Assembly: GCF_014287355.1 (NCBI RefSeq)
Contig: NZ_JACOPE010000001.1
Coordinates: 2,604,001 to 2,668,000, forward strand
Direction: 5' to 3'
DNA from: Ruminococcus hominis
GTDB taxonomy: Bacteria > Bacillota > Clostridia > Lachnospirales > Lachnospiraceae
DNA length: 64,000 bases
A program made the translations under genes and the position numbers. This document shows, piece after piece, positions 8,797 through 17,782 of this stretch (positions within the stretch are counted from its first letter, which is position 1; every line of letters begins with the position of its first letter). The notes beneath the pieces were generated by a model. The model did no database searches and was not told the origin of the DNA. It saw only the letters and a program-made list of their open reading frames with translations.

Positions 8797-9633
8797 ATGA
8801 ACTTGGAATATAATGAAATGGAACTTCACGAACTAATGAAAGACTTTTACGTTCTGACCGGAATTCGGATTGTATTGTTTGATCTTGACTACAACGAGCT
8901 GCTCTCTTATCCGGAACATAACTGTGCCTTTTGCAGTCAGATGAAATCTCAGGAACACACACTGGCTCTCTGTAGTCAGAGTGACCACACTTCATTTCAG
9001 AAATGCAAGGAAACGAACCGCCTGGTCATCTTCCACTGTCATGCCGGATTAATTGAAGCTACCGCCCCACTAATTGAGAACAATACAGTGATCGGTTATA
9101 TGATGTTCGGACAGATCTCTGATGAACAAAATGTGGAAATGCTTGCTTCTATGTTAGCCCAGTACTTTTCTCTTTCCCCAAACGTAACAGAGGACATCCT
9201 CCGATATACGGAAGACATCCCCCTGAAAACACGTGAACAGATTCAGGCTGCTGCAAAAATCATGGAAGCATGTGCTTTCTATGCAATTTTAAAGAATACA
9301 ATCACGGTTCAACGCAATAACTTCATCCGCAATATGGATGCATACCTGCTGGCAAATCTGTCCGAAGACTTATCCATTGACGCACTATCTTCTGCTTTTG
9401 GTATCAGTAAGACAAAACTCTGCCAGTCTGCCACGCATTACTATGGATGTGGCATTGCAGAACACATCCGCCATCTGCGTATCGAAAAGGCGAAGACACT
9501 GTTAAAAGAAACTGACAAGCCAATCACTAGAATTTCCGACCTCGTCGGGTTTGCAGATTATAACTATTTCTGCCGGGTATTTAAAAGGGAAGTCGGACTA
9601 CCGGCAAAAAAATACAGGAAAAGTATACAGTGA
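8797..9633 (+). CDS. PocR sensory domain AraC family regulator
   Basis: This 278-residue protein begins with a PocR-type sensing domain. CAFCSQMKSQ, LALCSQSDH, FQKCKET and FHCHAGLIEATAPL give the conserved cysteine/histidine pattern, and IGYMMFGQIS follows. The C-terminus is an AraC double helix-turn-helix (about residues 185-278; ITRISDLVGFADYNYFCRVFK). PocR domains bind small ligands such as sugars or propanediol. It is divergent from the aldolase-isomerase-kinase-epimerase operon and is its likely regulator. A weak AGGGAG lies upstream of the ATG. Confidence 0.9.
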   Translation: MNLEYNEMELHELMKDFYVLTGIRIVLFDLDYNELLSYPEHNCAFCSQMKSQEHTLALCSQSDHTSFQKCKETNRLVIFHCHAGLIEATAPLIENNTVIGYMMFGQISDEQNVEMLASMLAQYFSLSPNVTEDILRYTEDIPLKTREQIQAAAKIMEACAFYAILKNTITVQRNNFIRNMDAYLLANLSEDLSIDALSSAFGISKTKLCQSATHYYGCGIAEHIRHLRIEKAKTLLKETDKPITRISDLVGFADYNYFCRVFKREVGLPAKKYRKSIQ

Positions 9634-9646
9634 ATCTCACTTTTAC

Positions 9647-9790
9647 TTACTCATTATACTCATGTGGAACATTATATTCCGTCAATTTTTTATCTAACCT
9701 GACTGATTCCTCATAAAGCTGGAACTTATCGTGCATTCCATATGCCGTTACCGTAGGAGCTGTGTTCTCGTTTACAATGTATTTTTCATT
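9647..9790 (-). pseudogene. C-terminal fragment of an alpha/beta hydrolase (esterase)
   Basis: A reverse-strand stretch of about 47 codons between stops reads APTVTAYGMHDKFQ and then LTEYNVPHEYNE. It aligns by eye with the acid-loop region of the esterase at 2370-3311 (VPTLIGYGLIDHCVP, FEKYDVPYEY). The catalytic histidine region is missing and no start exists. I take it as the tail of a decayed esterase gene. Confidence 0.55.
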
Positions 9791-9864
9791 TTATTTTGCA
9801 GCTAATGGGCAAAATATGTCGTCGGTTCCATATTCAAATCTATATCTTTTATAACGGTCCCTAC

Positions 9865-10010
9865 CTGTTCATTCCATTCCGTGTTCCAAGGTCTTTGGAA
9901 AATCCTCTGCACACTCCGTTTAACATTGCGCCTTCTGCAATCACTCCTGCCGAACCACCATTTCCTGTTCCGAGAAACCTACCGTTCCAATCCTTCTCTT
10001 TTTTCTTACG
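9865..10010 (-). pseudogene. Fragment of a tannase/feruloyl-esterase-like protein
   Basis: The reverse strand encodes KDWNGRFLGTGNGGSAG followed by VIAEGAMLNGVCRGFSKDLG, then a stop. The pattern WNGRFLG-GNGG is typical of tannase-family alpha/beta hydrolases as I remember them. Stops lie immediately upstream in the same frame, so this is a relic. The interval 9634-10154 holds only this piece and the esterase fragment at 9647-9790. Confidence 0.5.
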
Positions 10011-10154
10011 TTATCTTTACTGTATCTTAACAAGATTCACCGGTCCTTGTCTCTTTTCATACACTATACTCTGGCTGATGTGCTCCCCACCAGTACAGCA
10101 CTGTAAAACATAAGTAAACAGGAAACTGTAGTTCATAGGAATCTGACCCCTTTT

Positions 10155-12515
10155 TCAAATTTCTATTTTGTCAAACTCTTCCTGAAGCTGAGCACGCATC
10201 TCATCACTCTGCTCTTTTGTAATGCCATTATCTGTAAAGAATTTCTGCATTGCATTTCCGTTCCACACATTTCCAAACGGTGTATCCGGTCCAAATTCAA
10301 TTGCTACATGTGCGATATCTGCGAGGTCGCCTCCAATGATCTGATTCACGGCATTCAATGCTCTCGGATCTTTTGCAATGGCCCCGATTGCAGTGAGGTC
10401 AGAATAACCGTATGGATTTTTACAACGCACTTTGACACATGCAGTAAGCGGAAGGTCTTCGGAGGATGTACCGACAAGGAGATCAAACTCTCCCGGCTCT
10501 GTAATCCACTGCTTCAATTCCAGACTATAGCCTGCAAAGCTGTCTTTCTGCAATACAAAAGTAACATCTTTTTCCTCTCCCGGCTGCAAATATACCTTTT
10601 GGAATCCCTTGAGCTGTTTGTATGGCTTGTCGATCTTTGATACACGATCATGTACATATAACTGCACGACTTCACTTCCGGCAACCTTACCGGTATTCTT
10701 TACCTTTACGCCGACTGTAAAGTCTTCCTTATCTACATTGACTGACTCCGGCACCTCAAGTCCGGAAATCTCGAATGTTGTATAGCTCAGACCATATCCG
10801 AATGGGTATGCAACCGGAATCTGTCTTGCGTCGTACCAGCGGTAACCGACATACATGCCTTCGCCATACCATACCTCTTTGTTTTCACCGGGATAATTTT
10901 TATATGCCGGTGCATCACAATAACGTCTCGGCCATGTAAGCGGCAGTTTACCGGATGGATTGTACAATCCAAACAATGCGTCTGCAGCTGCTTTACCTCC
11001 CTGCATGCCTGCAAAGAACGGACATAAAATTGCATCCACATCCTTTTCGTAGCAAGTCAGATCAATTGGTCCGGTTGCATTAATAATTACGATGACTTTT
11101 CCATTCGCCGCTTTTGCTTCCCGAATGGCTTTTTCCATTGCCAGCTGTTCGTCTTCGTCCATGGACAGTGTATCACGATCAGATCCTTCATGTCCGTTTG
11201 CCCCGACAACAACAATCCAGTATTTTGTATCTGCTTTCACCTCTTCAAAAGAAACATGCTCCGAACCAAGAAGCTCAACTGCACGGTCATACGGGTTGGT
11301 AGAAAGGCTTGTCATAACCTTGCTGGAGCCTTCCGGACAGAATACGAATGCTTTGCTTCGTTTTCCGTAAAATACAACATCCATATCTACCGGAATTGGC
11401 AGTACACCATCATTTTTCAGAAGAATCATTGCTTCTCTTGCTGCCTCTTCCGCTGCCTGAATCGTTTCGTCCATGTTTAACTTCGGATGGTTTCCGGTCA
11501 TAGCTGTAGACTTCACAAGAATACGCAGGAAATTCCGCACACAGTTGTCCAGTTTTTCCACCGGAAGTCGTCCGTCTTCCACTGCCGCTTCGATACATTT
11601 CGTACTACGTGGTCCTGGCATAGTCAAATCTGTACCTGCCGCAGCCGCCATGACCTGATCATAAGATGCGCCCCAGTCTGAGACAACAAAGCCTTCAAAT
11701 CCCCACTCATCTCTGAGGATATTTGTCAGCAGATCGTCATTCATCGCACTTGGCTTGCCGTTCAGCTTGTTATAAGCAGACATCAGTGAACCAACCCCTG
11801 CATCAACACATGCTTTGAACGCCGGCAGATAGATTTCTCGAAGTGCACGCTCCGGCACATGTTCTTCCACTCCCAAACGGTCCTTTTCCTGATTATTTGC
11901 TGCAAAATGCTTCGCGCAGGCAATCAGTCCTTCTTCCTGTATACCATCTACCTGAGCAACTGCGATCTTTGACACAAGATACGGATCCTCGGAAATACTC
12001 TCTGCCAGTCTTCCGCAAAGCGGGTCTCTGTGAATGTTGATATTCGGACCAAGCACCATATCAATTCCATAGCTTCCCATTTCCTTTGCCATCGCCATAC
12101 TGCATTTTTTTACGACCTCTGGATTCCATGTAGATCCATATGAGATTCCCGGTGGATAATTACCGAATTTCAACGGTTCTTCCGGCGCACCGGAAGCTTT
12201 CTTTGCTGCCATCTCCTTCTGTAATGTAGCAAATGCAAGCAGAAGTCCTCCCATGAATCCGTTCTGCTCACGGTCAAGAGGCTCCCCTGCCTGTTCCGCT
12301 GCCTCTGCAGTCTTAAAATATGCCTTTTCTGCTACATACTCTCTTGCATTCAGACCATTACAGCTATCCAGCATATACATGGCTGGAATCCCGTATTTCT
12401 CCATCTTTTCTGAATGAAACGGTGATCCACCGGTGATCATACGTGCTTTCTCCTCTACACTCATTTCGTTTAGAATCTGTTCAATTGAAACTTCATCCTT
12501 TAACTGTGTAGCCAT
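10155..12515 (-). CDS. Beta-glucosidase, glycoside hydrolase family 3
   Basis: The best start is the ATG at 12515 (MATQLKDEVSIEQIL), preceded by GGAAGGGGAAAG; the frame remains open upstream without family resemblance. The 786-residue enzyme has the GH3 N-terminal barrel with GPNINIHRDPLCGR (about 156-169), KHF (202-204) and VVSDW, whose Asp280 is the expected nucleophile. An alpha/beta sandwich follows, with a fibronectin-III-like C-terminal domain (VKVKNTGKVAGSEVVQLYV). No signal peptide is seen, so it is cytoplasmic, matching import by the transporter encoded upstream. It would release glucose or related residues from beta-glycosides. Confidence 0.93.
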   Translation of the reverse strand: MATQLKDEVSIEQILNEMSVEEKARMITGGSPFHSEKMEKYGIPAMYMLDSCNGLNAREYVAEKAYFKTAEAAEQAGEPLDREQNGFMGGLLLAFATLQKEMAAKKASGAPEEPLKFGNYPPGISYGSTWNPEVVKKCSMAMAKEMGSYGIDMVLGPNINIHRDPLCGRLAESISEDPYLVSKIAVAQVDGIQEEGLIACAKHFAANNQEKDRLGVEEHVPERALREIYLPAFKACVDAGVGSLMSAYNKLNGKPSAMNDDLLTNILRDEWGFEGFVVSDWGASYDQVMAAAAGTDLTMPGPRSTKCIEAAVEDGRLPVEKLDNCVRNFLRILVKSTAMTGNHPKLNMDETIQAAEEAAREAMILLKNDGVLPIPVDMDVVFYGKRSKAFVFCPEGSSKVMTSLSTNPYDRAVELLGSEHVSFEEVKADTKYWIVVVGANGHEGSDRDTLSMDEDEQLAMEKAIREAKAANGKVIVIINATGPIDLTCYEKDVDAILCPFFAGMQGGKAAADALFGLYNPSGKLPLTWPRRYCDAPAYKNYPGENKEVWYGEGMYVGYRWYDARQIPVAYPFGYGLSYTTFEISGLEVPESVNVDKEDFTVGVKVKNTGKVAGSEVVQLYVHDRVSKIDKPYKQLKGFQKVYLQPGEEKDVTFVLQKDSFAGYSLELKQWITEPGEFDLLVGTSSEDLPLTACVKVRCKNPYGYSDLTAIGAIAKDPRALNAVNQIIGGDLADIAHVAIEFGPDTPFGNVWNGNAMQKFFTDNGITKEQSDEMRAQLQEEFDKIEI

Positions 12516-12580
12516 ATTCTTTCCCCTTCCTAATATTGAAATTTTTAAATAGTCATACGTTCTCGATGAACTTATAGTAA

Positions 12581-12611
12581 ACGACCTGCCATTTCTGGCA
12601 AGCCGTTTTTT
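12581..12611. other. Stem-loop between transporter and glucosidase genes
   Basis: ACGACCTGCCA and TGGCAAGCCGT form an eleven-pair stem (including G-U pairs) around TTTC. The T-run is on the plus strand, so on the operon's own strand it lacks a U tract. That suits an mRNA-stabilising or processing stem that tunes the two genes rather than a full terminator. Confidence 0.4.
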
Positions 12612-12615
12612 GACT

Positions 12616-13965
12616 TTATTTATGTTCTGCATCCCAGTTTTTGTTTGCTTCTTCAACCTTCAATGCTTTCACAAGCAGTTTCATGAAAACAACTACTGCA
12701 AATGGAACAACTGCATAAGATACTTTGATCATATTCACTGCACTTGCTGCCTGAACAGCTGCCTGTCCGTCGAATCCACCGGCTGCCAGAAGCCATCCTG
12801 CTGCCGCAGTTCCGATTCCGCCGCCCACTTTAATTCCAAAGGAAGAACAGCTGAACATCATTCCGTCCAGTCTTTGTTTCTGTGTGCGATATGTATAGTC
12901 GCTTGATTCTGAGATCAATGCGTTTAAACTTCCGACAAGTGGTCCTGTACAGAATCCATTGAGCAATAATGTAATAAGCATGAGTGCTTTATTTGCCATA
13001 AATGCAAATACCATAAACAGTCCACGGAAGAGAATTGCTCCGTCATATCCCAGATTGATAATCTTGTACATTCCCTTCTTCTTAACCAGTGCCGGTGTCA
13101 CTGCAAGTACAATGATCATTGGAAGCAGTGTTGCCAATGTAAATGTTCCCAGAAGTGACGGTTGTTCAAACACATATGTCATATAGTAGATTCCAACCGT
13201 CTGTGTCACACCCATCATTCCATAATACAGAACGTAGATTGCAAGAATCATCAGATAATACTTGTTTTTTACGATCACTTTGATTCCTGCTGCAAGAGAT
13301 ACTTTTTCCTGAATCTTCTTTTCGCCAAGCAGTTCCTCTTCCGGAAGTTCTTTGATGCTGAATACACTGATTGTATTAATGATCAATGCTGCAACGGAGA
13401 AGATGATCGCAACTGTCTTCCATCCTTTTGCACCACCACCGAAAGCTTCTACCAGACCGACTGTAGCAGTTGCTACAACTAGGTTCGTAAGCAGCGAAAA
13501 AATGAAACGGATAGAGCCAAGCTGAACTCGTTCGTTTGAGTTCTTTGTTGTCAGTGATGTCAATGATGAATATGCGATATTACTTGCTGTATAGAAAATT
13601 ACATTCATCAGTGTGTAGACGATGAAGAAATACACATACTGCATATTTGCTCCCATATCCGGAATTGCAAACAACATAATCATTGTAATCGATACACCGA
13701 ACTGTGCCCCAAACATCCAAGGTCTCGCCTTACCCATTTTGGTCTTTGTACGGTCAATAATCATTCCGAAAATAATATCAGAAATGCCGTCCAGCAATTT
13801 TGATGCCATAATCAATGTTCCGACAATTCCCGCATTCAATCCAACAGTATTCGTCAGATAAATCAACACAAAACTTGTGACCAGTCCGTAGGAACAGTTG
13901 GCTGCTACATCACCGATTCCATATCCCACTTTGTTATACCACTTCAGGTATTTTCTTTCTTCCAT
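12616..13965 (-). CDS. GPH-type glycoside/cation symporter (MFS)
   Basis: A 449-residue integral membrane protein with about twelve hydrophobic helices. The N-terminus (KVGYGIGDVAANCSYGLV) and the loop DRTKTKMGKARPWM are characteristic of the GPH (MelB/UidB/XylP-like) branch. It probably imports a glycoside or short oligosaccharide with a cation. It is followed after about 100 bases by the GH3 beta-glucosidase, so substrate and hydrolysis are linked. A copy of the AraC-regulon 15-mer lies about 95 bases upstream of the start. A second, mostly deleted copy of this gene type is at 2172-2240. Confidence 0.92.
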   Translation of the reverse strand: MEERKYLKWYNKVGYGIGDVAANCSYGLVTSFVLIYLTNTVGLNAGIVGTLIMASKLLDGISDIIFGMIIDRTKTKMGKARPWMFGAQFGVSITMIMLFAIPDMGANMQYVYFFIVYTLMNVIFYTASNIAYSSLTSLTTKNSNERVQLGSIRFIFSLLTNLVVATATVGLVEAFGGGAKGWKTVAIIFSVAALIINTISVFSIKELPEEELLGEKKIQEKVSLAAGIKVIVKNKYYLMILAIYVLYYGMMGVTQTVGIYYMTYVFEQPSLLGTFTLATLLPMIIVLAVTPALVKKKGMYKIINLGYDGAILFRGLFMVFAFMANKALMLITLLLNGFCTGPLVGSLNALISESSDYTYRTQKQRLDGMMFSCSSFGIKVGGGIGTAAAGWLLAAGGFDGQAAVQAASAVNMIKVSYAVVPFAVVVFMKLLVKALKVEEANKNWDAEHK

Positions 13966-14059
13966 ATTTTAGAACCCTCCTCTTTTATTGTTTACATAGA
14001 TTATAAAATACTACTTTTTTTTATCACAATATCACCATTCGGCATTCACACTCTGATTA

Positions 14060-14074
14060 TGTATCATATTTCGT
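14060..14074. promoter_or_regulatory. Third copy of the 15-bp AraC-regulon site, upstream of the transporter operon
   Basis: TGTATCATATTTCGT, identical to 1037 and 2264. It lies upstream of the transporter-glucosidase operon and links that operon to the regulator at 1119-2177, over 11 kb away. Confidence 0.55.
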
Positions 14075-14189
14075 TTTTTCATCTAAATCGCATTGAAAAC
14101 AGTAAAACAGGATTTTCTATCCGATGAAATCAGACTGCTTATGCTACAGAACTATACGCGTAAACATTCTTTTCAATAGTAATTTTATC

Positions 14190-14525
14190 TCATATCAGGA
14201 AAATATTGAATATATTGGATCCGACCACATTCCCCAGCGCAATGTCACTTTCACCTTTTTGAGCTGCCACAATGGAAGTCACAAGTTCCGGAAGTGAGGT
14301 TCCCAACGCAACAATCGTCAGACCAATCAATGCTTCACTGAGTCCGAATGCTCTTGCGATTTCTTTTGCTGCATTGACGGTCAGATCACCACCCAATACA
14401 ATTCCGGCAAGACCTACAATGGATACAAAAATACTCATTCCCATCGTATATTTCACTTCAATCTCCTCACCGGCATCGAGACTTTCCTGTCTACCTTTCA
14501 CTCCCTCCTGTATGGTAAGATACAT
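14190..14525 (-). pseudogene. Internal fragment of a CaCA-type sodium/calcium exchanger
   Basis: The 111 codons include GGDLTVNAAKEIARAFG, GLTIVALGTSLPELVTS and GNVVGSNIFNI. The second is the alpha-repeat signature of K+-dependent/CaCA exchangers. Full-length proteins are about 320 residues with two alpha repeats. Here one repeat is left, the front half is missing and the product stops directly after SNIFNIFLI. I therefore call it a relic truncated at both ends. Confidence 0.8.
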
Positions 14526-14546
14526 GAAAAATGCTTATCATTTGTA

Positions 14547-14726
14547 TTACCTTCCTATTTCAATTTCTACATACAGTGAATCTTTTCCTGCTGCCATTTT
14601 CGGCCTAATCAGATTTCCATTAATTGTCTTGCCGTCAATCTGCATACTCATCACTCCATGTTGGAGTTTATTTGGATTCTTCACATGAATCTGAATATTG
14701 CAGCCTCTATAAATTCTAGTATGATT
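14547..14726 (-). pseudogene. C-terminal relic of a GH94-type glycoside phosphorylase
   Basis: Between an in-frame stop at about 14727 and a stop at 14547 the reverse strand reads TRIYRGCNIQIHVKNPNK, HGVMSMQIDGKTINGNLI and then DSLYVEIEIG. This matches the closing beta domain of GH94 cellobiose/cellodextrin phosphorylases from memory (RIYRGA..I.VKNP, VDGK.I.GN). Only the last about 58 residues survive, and the exchanger relic begins about 20 bases downstream. The stretch 13966-14808 holds only the operator, the two relics and a terminator. Confidence 0.6.
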
Positions 14727-14762
14727 TCATTTCCTTTGGAAAAATTTTACCATAAATAAAAG

Positions 14763-14798
14763 AGTACGTGGCAATCCAACTCACGATTACCACGTACT
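14763..14798 (-). terminator. Terminator after the MacB-like permease
   Basis: Nine-bp inverted repeat AGTACGTGG / CCACGTACT followed on the minus strand by CTTTTATTT, ten bases past the permease stop. Confidence 0.75.
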
Positions 14799-14808
14799 TA
14801 CAAATGTT

Positions 14809-16233
14809 TTATTCATTTCTAATCGCCGCCAGCGGACTTAATTTCATCGCTCTAAGTGCCGGAAAATATCCCGCCACCATTCCTATCAGCACCGCAAATG
14901 CCATGGAAGCAATAACCAGCCAGGGCGGTATATAGGAAATATTTCCATCTAATCCCATTGCACTTCCGTTTCCGGTAAGTATATTGATAATAAATGACAT
15001 CAAAAAACTCAACAGATTTCCTACCACGCCTCCGATAAAGCCAATAAATGCTGCCTCAAGTAAAAACATTTGCTTTATATTCTTCAAGCTGCATCCGAGT
15101 ACTTTTATTACTCCGATTTCTTTTGTTCGCTCATAAATTGACATCATCATTGTATTCATGATTCCAATTGCTGCCACAAATAAGGATACCGCTCCGATGC
15201 CTCCCAGCACAGCCTGAATCATTGCGAACTGTTTTTGCATGCTTTTTACATATTCTGCGTTTGTTGTTACTTTATAGCCCAGATTCTGGATTTCAGATGC
15301 TACAACATCTACATTATCAATGTCATCTACCTGTACCATTGCATTTGTGTACGCAAAAAATTTGTATGGTTTTCCGCTTTTTGTAGTAGGCTGTCCGGGT
15401 ATTGCACGACCTGCATATTCTTTTTTCAACATATTTTTTAAGGTTGTAATATCACAATATACATTGTAAGAATGTGCATTATATGTATTTTCATCGCCTG
15501 TAACACGACCACTTGCGTGTACTACATATTTTTTAGGAGCCTTTGTAGGAGTTGTTCCTCCTGTACTTGCAGAAGAGGAATTCTCCGTTGATATTGCTGC
15601 GCCTCCTGTATTATTCAGTGAATTATAATACGCATCAGAATCTAATACAAGAAACATCTGCGCTTTCATGACATCGACATCAGGCCTCACTCCTGTTTCC
15701 CAATATCCTTTGTCAGTTCCCTTTTCCATTAGATTTTCTGTTGCAAGGTTTCCGAATACCAGCTCTAATTCCGAACTGTCTGCTTTTGGTAATGTACCTC
15801 CTTCTACAAGGCTTATATTTTGCTCTTTTAATGCTTCCGGAGTCATCCCTGTCAACTGAATGTTACCGTAATATTTTCCTGTCATTATAATTGAGTTCAT
15901 TAATAAAACCGGCGATGCACTCTTTACGTGCTCTAATTTTGACAGCTTTTCTATTGTTTCATCTGTCACATATTTTGATGCTTCCTGATCTGATCCACTG
16001 TCGGAATAATAATACATCTGACTGCCCACATCTTTTCCTGTCACAGTCACTGCAGTCATACCGCCAGACTGCTCAATCTCACGATACAAGGATTGCTGCA
16101 TCCCAAGACCAAGAGAAATCATTACAACAATTGAAGCGGTTCCGATCACTACACCAAGAATCGTAAGAATGCTTCGCAGTTTTCTTCGTCGGAGATTACT
16201 GCTACTCATCCTCAGTAAATCGATCCACCTCAT
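14809..16233 (-). CDS. ABC transporter permease, MacB/FtsX family
   Basis: The 474-residue protein has the MacB layout: one helix near residues 22-44 (LTILGVVIGTASIVVMISL), a large extracytoplasmic MacB_PCD-like domain (about 45-345) and three C-terminal helices (about 350-465) with ERTKEIGVIKVLGCS. The ATG at 16233 has GAGGAGG nine bases upstream, although it lies 32 bases inside the preceding gene; an ATG at 16209 is possible. With the surface protein and ATPase encoded upstream it forms a complete three-gene system, probably for efflux or mechanotransmission across the envelope. Confidence 0.92.
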   Translation of the reverse strand: MRWIDLLRMSSSNLRRRKLRSILTILGVVIGTASIVVMISLGLGMQQSLYREIEQSGGMTAVTVTGKDVGSQMYYYSDSGSDQEASKYVTDETIEKLSKLEHVKSASPVLLMNSIIMTGKYYGNIQLTGMTPEALKEQNISLVEGGTLPKADSSELELVFGNLATENLMEKGTDKGYWETGVRPDVDVMKAQMFLVLDSDAYYNSLNNTGGAAISTENSSSASTGGTTPTKAPKKYVVHASGRVTGDENTYNAHSYNVYCDITTLKNMLKKEYAGRAIPGQPTTKSGKPYKFFAYTNAMVQVDDIDNVDVVASEIQNLGYKVTTNAEYVKSMQKQFAMIQAVLGGIGAVSLFVAAIGIMNTMMMSIYERTKEIGVIKVLGCSLKNIKQMFLLEAAFIGFIGGVVGNLLSFLMSFIINILTGNGSAMGLDGNISYIPPWLVIASMAFAVLIGMVAGYFPALRAMKLSPLAAIRNE

Positions 16234-17782
16234 CTGCTAAATCCTCCTCTTCCAAAGCCAATTGTTTTTTCTTCTTTTTACGAACAACAAGCACTGCTAT
16301 CACTACTGCTGCCACGATTACCACAACTACGATTGGGATGATCGGCGTGCTTTTTTCTTCTTCCTCCACTGCTCCTACCATCGTTGTATCATCGTCATCC
16401 ATCACAGGAGTAACTTCCATTTCAAATTCTTTTTCTGCAGTAAATGATTTTCCTGATTCATCTTCATATGTCATTGTCATTTTACACTTGCTTCCCGCCG
16501 GCACTTCTGATTCTCCCATTAACATACCGTCGATTGTTCCTGTTGCACCAGAATCAACATTTCCTACAAATACATCTTTCCCGCTGATTCCGTCTCCTGA
16601 AAATTTGATTTTAACATTATAAAGCTTGATTCGTCCTGTATTATAAATATTGCATGTTAAATTTGCTTCTTCTCCTACCTGAATGCTGTCCGGTGACAAT
16701 TCAATATCACTGAATTCAAATCTTGCAGCCTGTTTGACCGGAATTGCAAGACTTGAAGAAGCTTCGTACTGTGCTGCATTGCCATCCTCGTATTTCATGG
16801 ACATTGCAATACTGTATGGCTTTTGCACCAAATCTGCTCTTGCATTCAAATCAATTGAAATATCTCTTGTTTCTCCTGCCGGAATAGATTCCAGATAAAT
16901 CGTGCTGGAACCAGATGACGGAAGAAATGCAGGTGCTTCTGCGGCTGCGTCCGTTCCGGCCGATGGAGCCTGCATATCAAACAATAAATTGGAAACTGCT
17001 GTTGTCTTTGATGTGTTCTTTACATGTACTGTCAATTTAAAATCGCTTCCGGCATTCACATTTTCCGGATTCGTTGAAAATCCAGTCACGATCACACGTG
17101 GCACACTCTGGCTTTTATCTGAACCTCCTGTTGCAATCGGGTCACTGTTTGAGATTCCACCTGCATCATAAATTGCCTGACCTGCATCGCCGGATACGTT
17201 CTGCGTTGTATCCGGAGTCGGTGTCGGATCAGCTTTTGGTGCATCAGCAGTTTTCTTTGCCGTTGTATTCACATAAATGTATTTATTTGTTTCGTAAATA
17301 TTTGTCCCATCATCGTATGTAATCTGAAATGGTGTTTTATAAGATTTTGTCTCTACATCAGCTCTGACTGAAAAACTCCATGTTGCTTCCGCAGACTCTC
17401 CCGCCTTAATCTGTTCAATTGTCTTTTCCTCATTCATATTTTCAATTTTGAAAGGGAAATCAGATGCATTATCGATTACCGGAGAAATTTTCACATTATT
17501 TGCATCACAGCTTCCTTCATTTACTATTTTTACTGTTAATTCTACCTTCTGCTCTGCATTATAATTTGGTGTAGACTGTCCTTTGCCTACCGACAGACGA
17601 ATTTTGGGAATTGGTGTCTCACTTGAGCTTCTGGATATGGCTGACGGATTCTCGTTTCCACTTTCTCCTGCCACATTTACATTTGAAGCTGCTTTGTTAT
17701 CCTGCGCGAAGCTTATTGGTGCCATTGCTGTCAGCATTGCCAGACTCAATATCACCCCTGTTGCTTTTTTCCAATGTCTCAT
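16202..17782 (-). CDS. Secreted, C-terminally anchored CARDB-like surface protein
   Basis: The 526-residue product starts with a clear signal peptide (VILSLAMLTAMAPISFA, cleavage near residue 26). It continues with three to four Ig/CARDB-like segments with the recurring pattern NVNAGSDFKLTVHVKN and EEANLTCNIYNTG, and ends in one transmembrane helix (about 480-505), a run of lysines and an acidic tail. Such COG1361-type proteins are often encoded with MacB-like ABC genes in Firmicutes. Its ATG shares one base with the ATPase stop (TAATG), and its end overlaps the permease, so the three are co-translated. Confidence 0.85.
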   Translation of the reverse strand: MRHWKKATGVILSLAMLTAMAPISFAQDNKAASNVNVAGESGNENPSAISRSSSETPIPKIRLSVGKGQSTPNYNAEQKVELTVKIVNEGSCDANNVKISPVIDNASDFPFKIENMNEEKTIEQIKAGESAEATWSFSVRADVETKSYKTPFQITYDDGTNIYETNKYIYVNTTAKKTADAPKADPTPTPDTTQNVSGDAGQAIYDAGGISNSDPIATGGSDKSQSVPRVIVTGFSTNPENVNAGSDFKLTVHVKNTSKTTAVSNLLFDMQAPSAGTDAAAEAPAFLPSSGSSTIYLESIPAGETRDISIDLNARADLVQKPYSIAMSMKYEDGNAAQYEASSSLAIPVKQAARFEFSDIELSPDSIQVGEEANLTCNIYNTGRIKLYNVKIKFSGDGISGKDVFVGNVDSGATGTIDGMLMGESEVPAGSKCKMTMTYEDESGKSFTAEKEFEMEVTPVMDDDDTTMVGAVEEEEKSTPIIPIVVVVIVAAVVIAVLVVRKKKKKQLALEEEDLADEVDRFTEDE

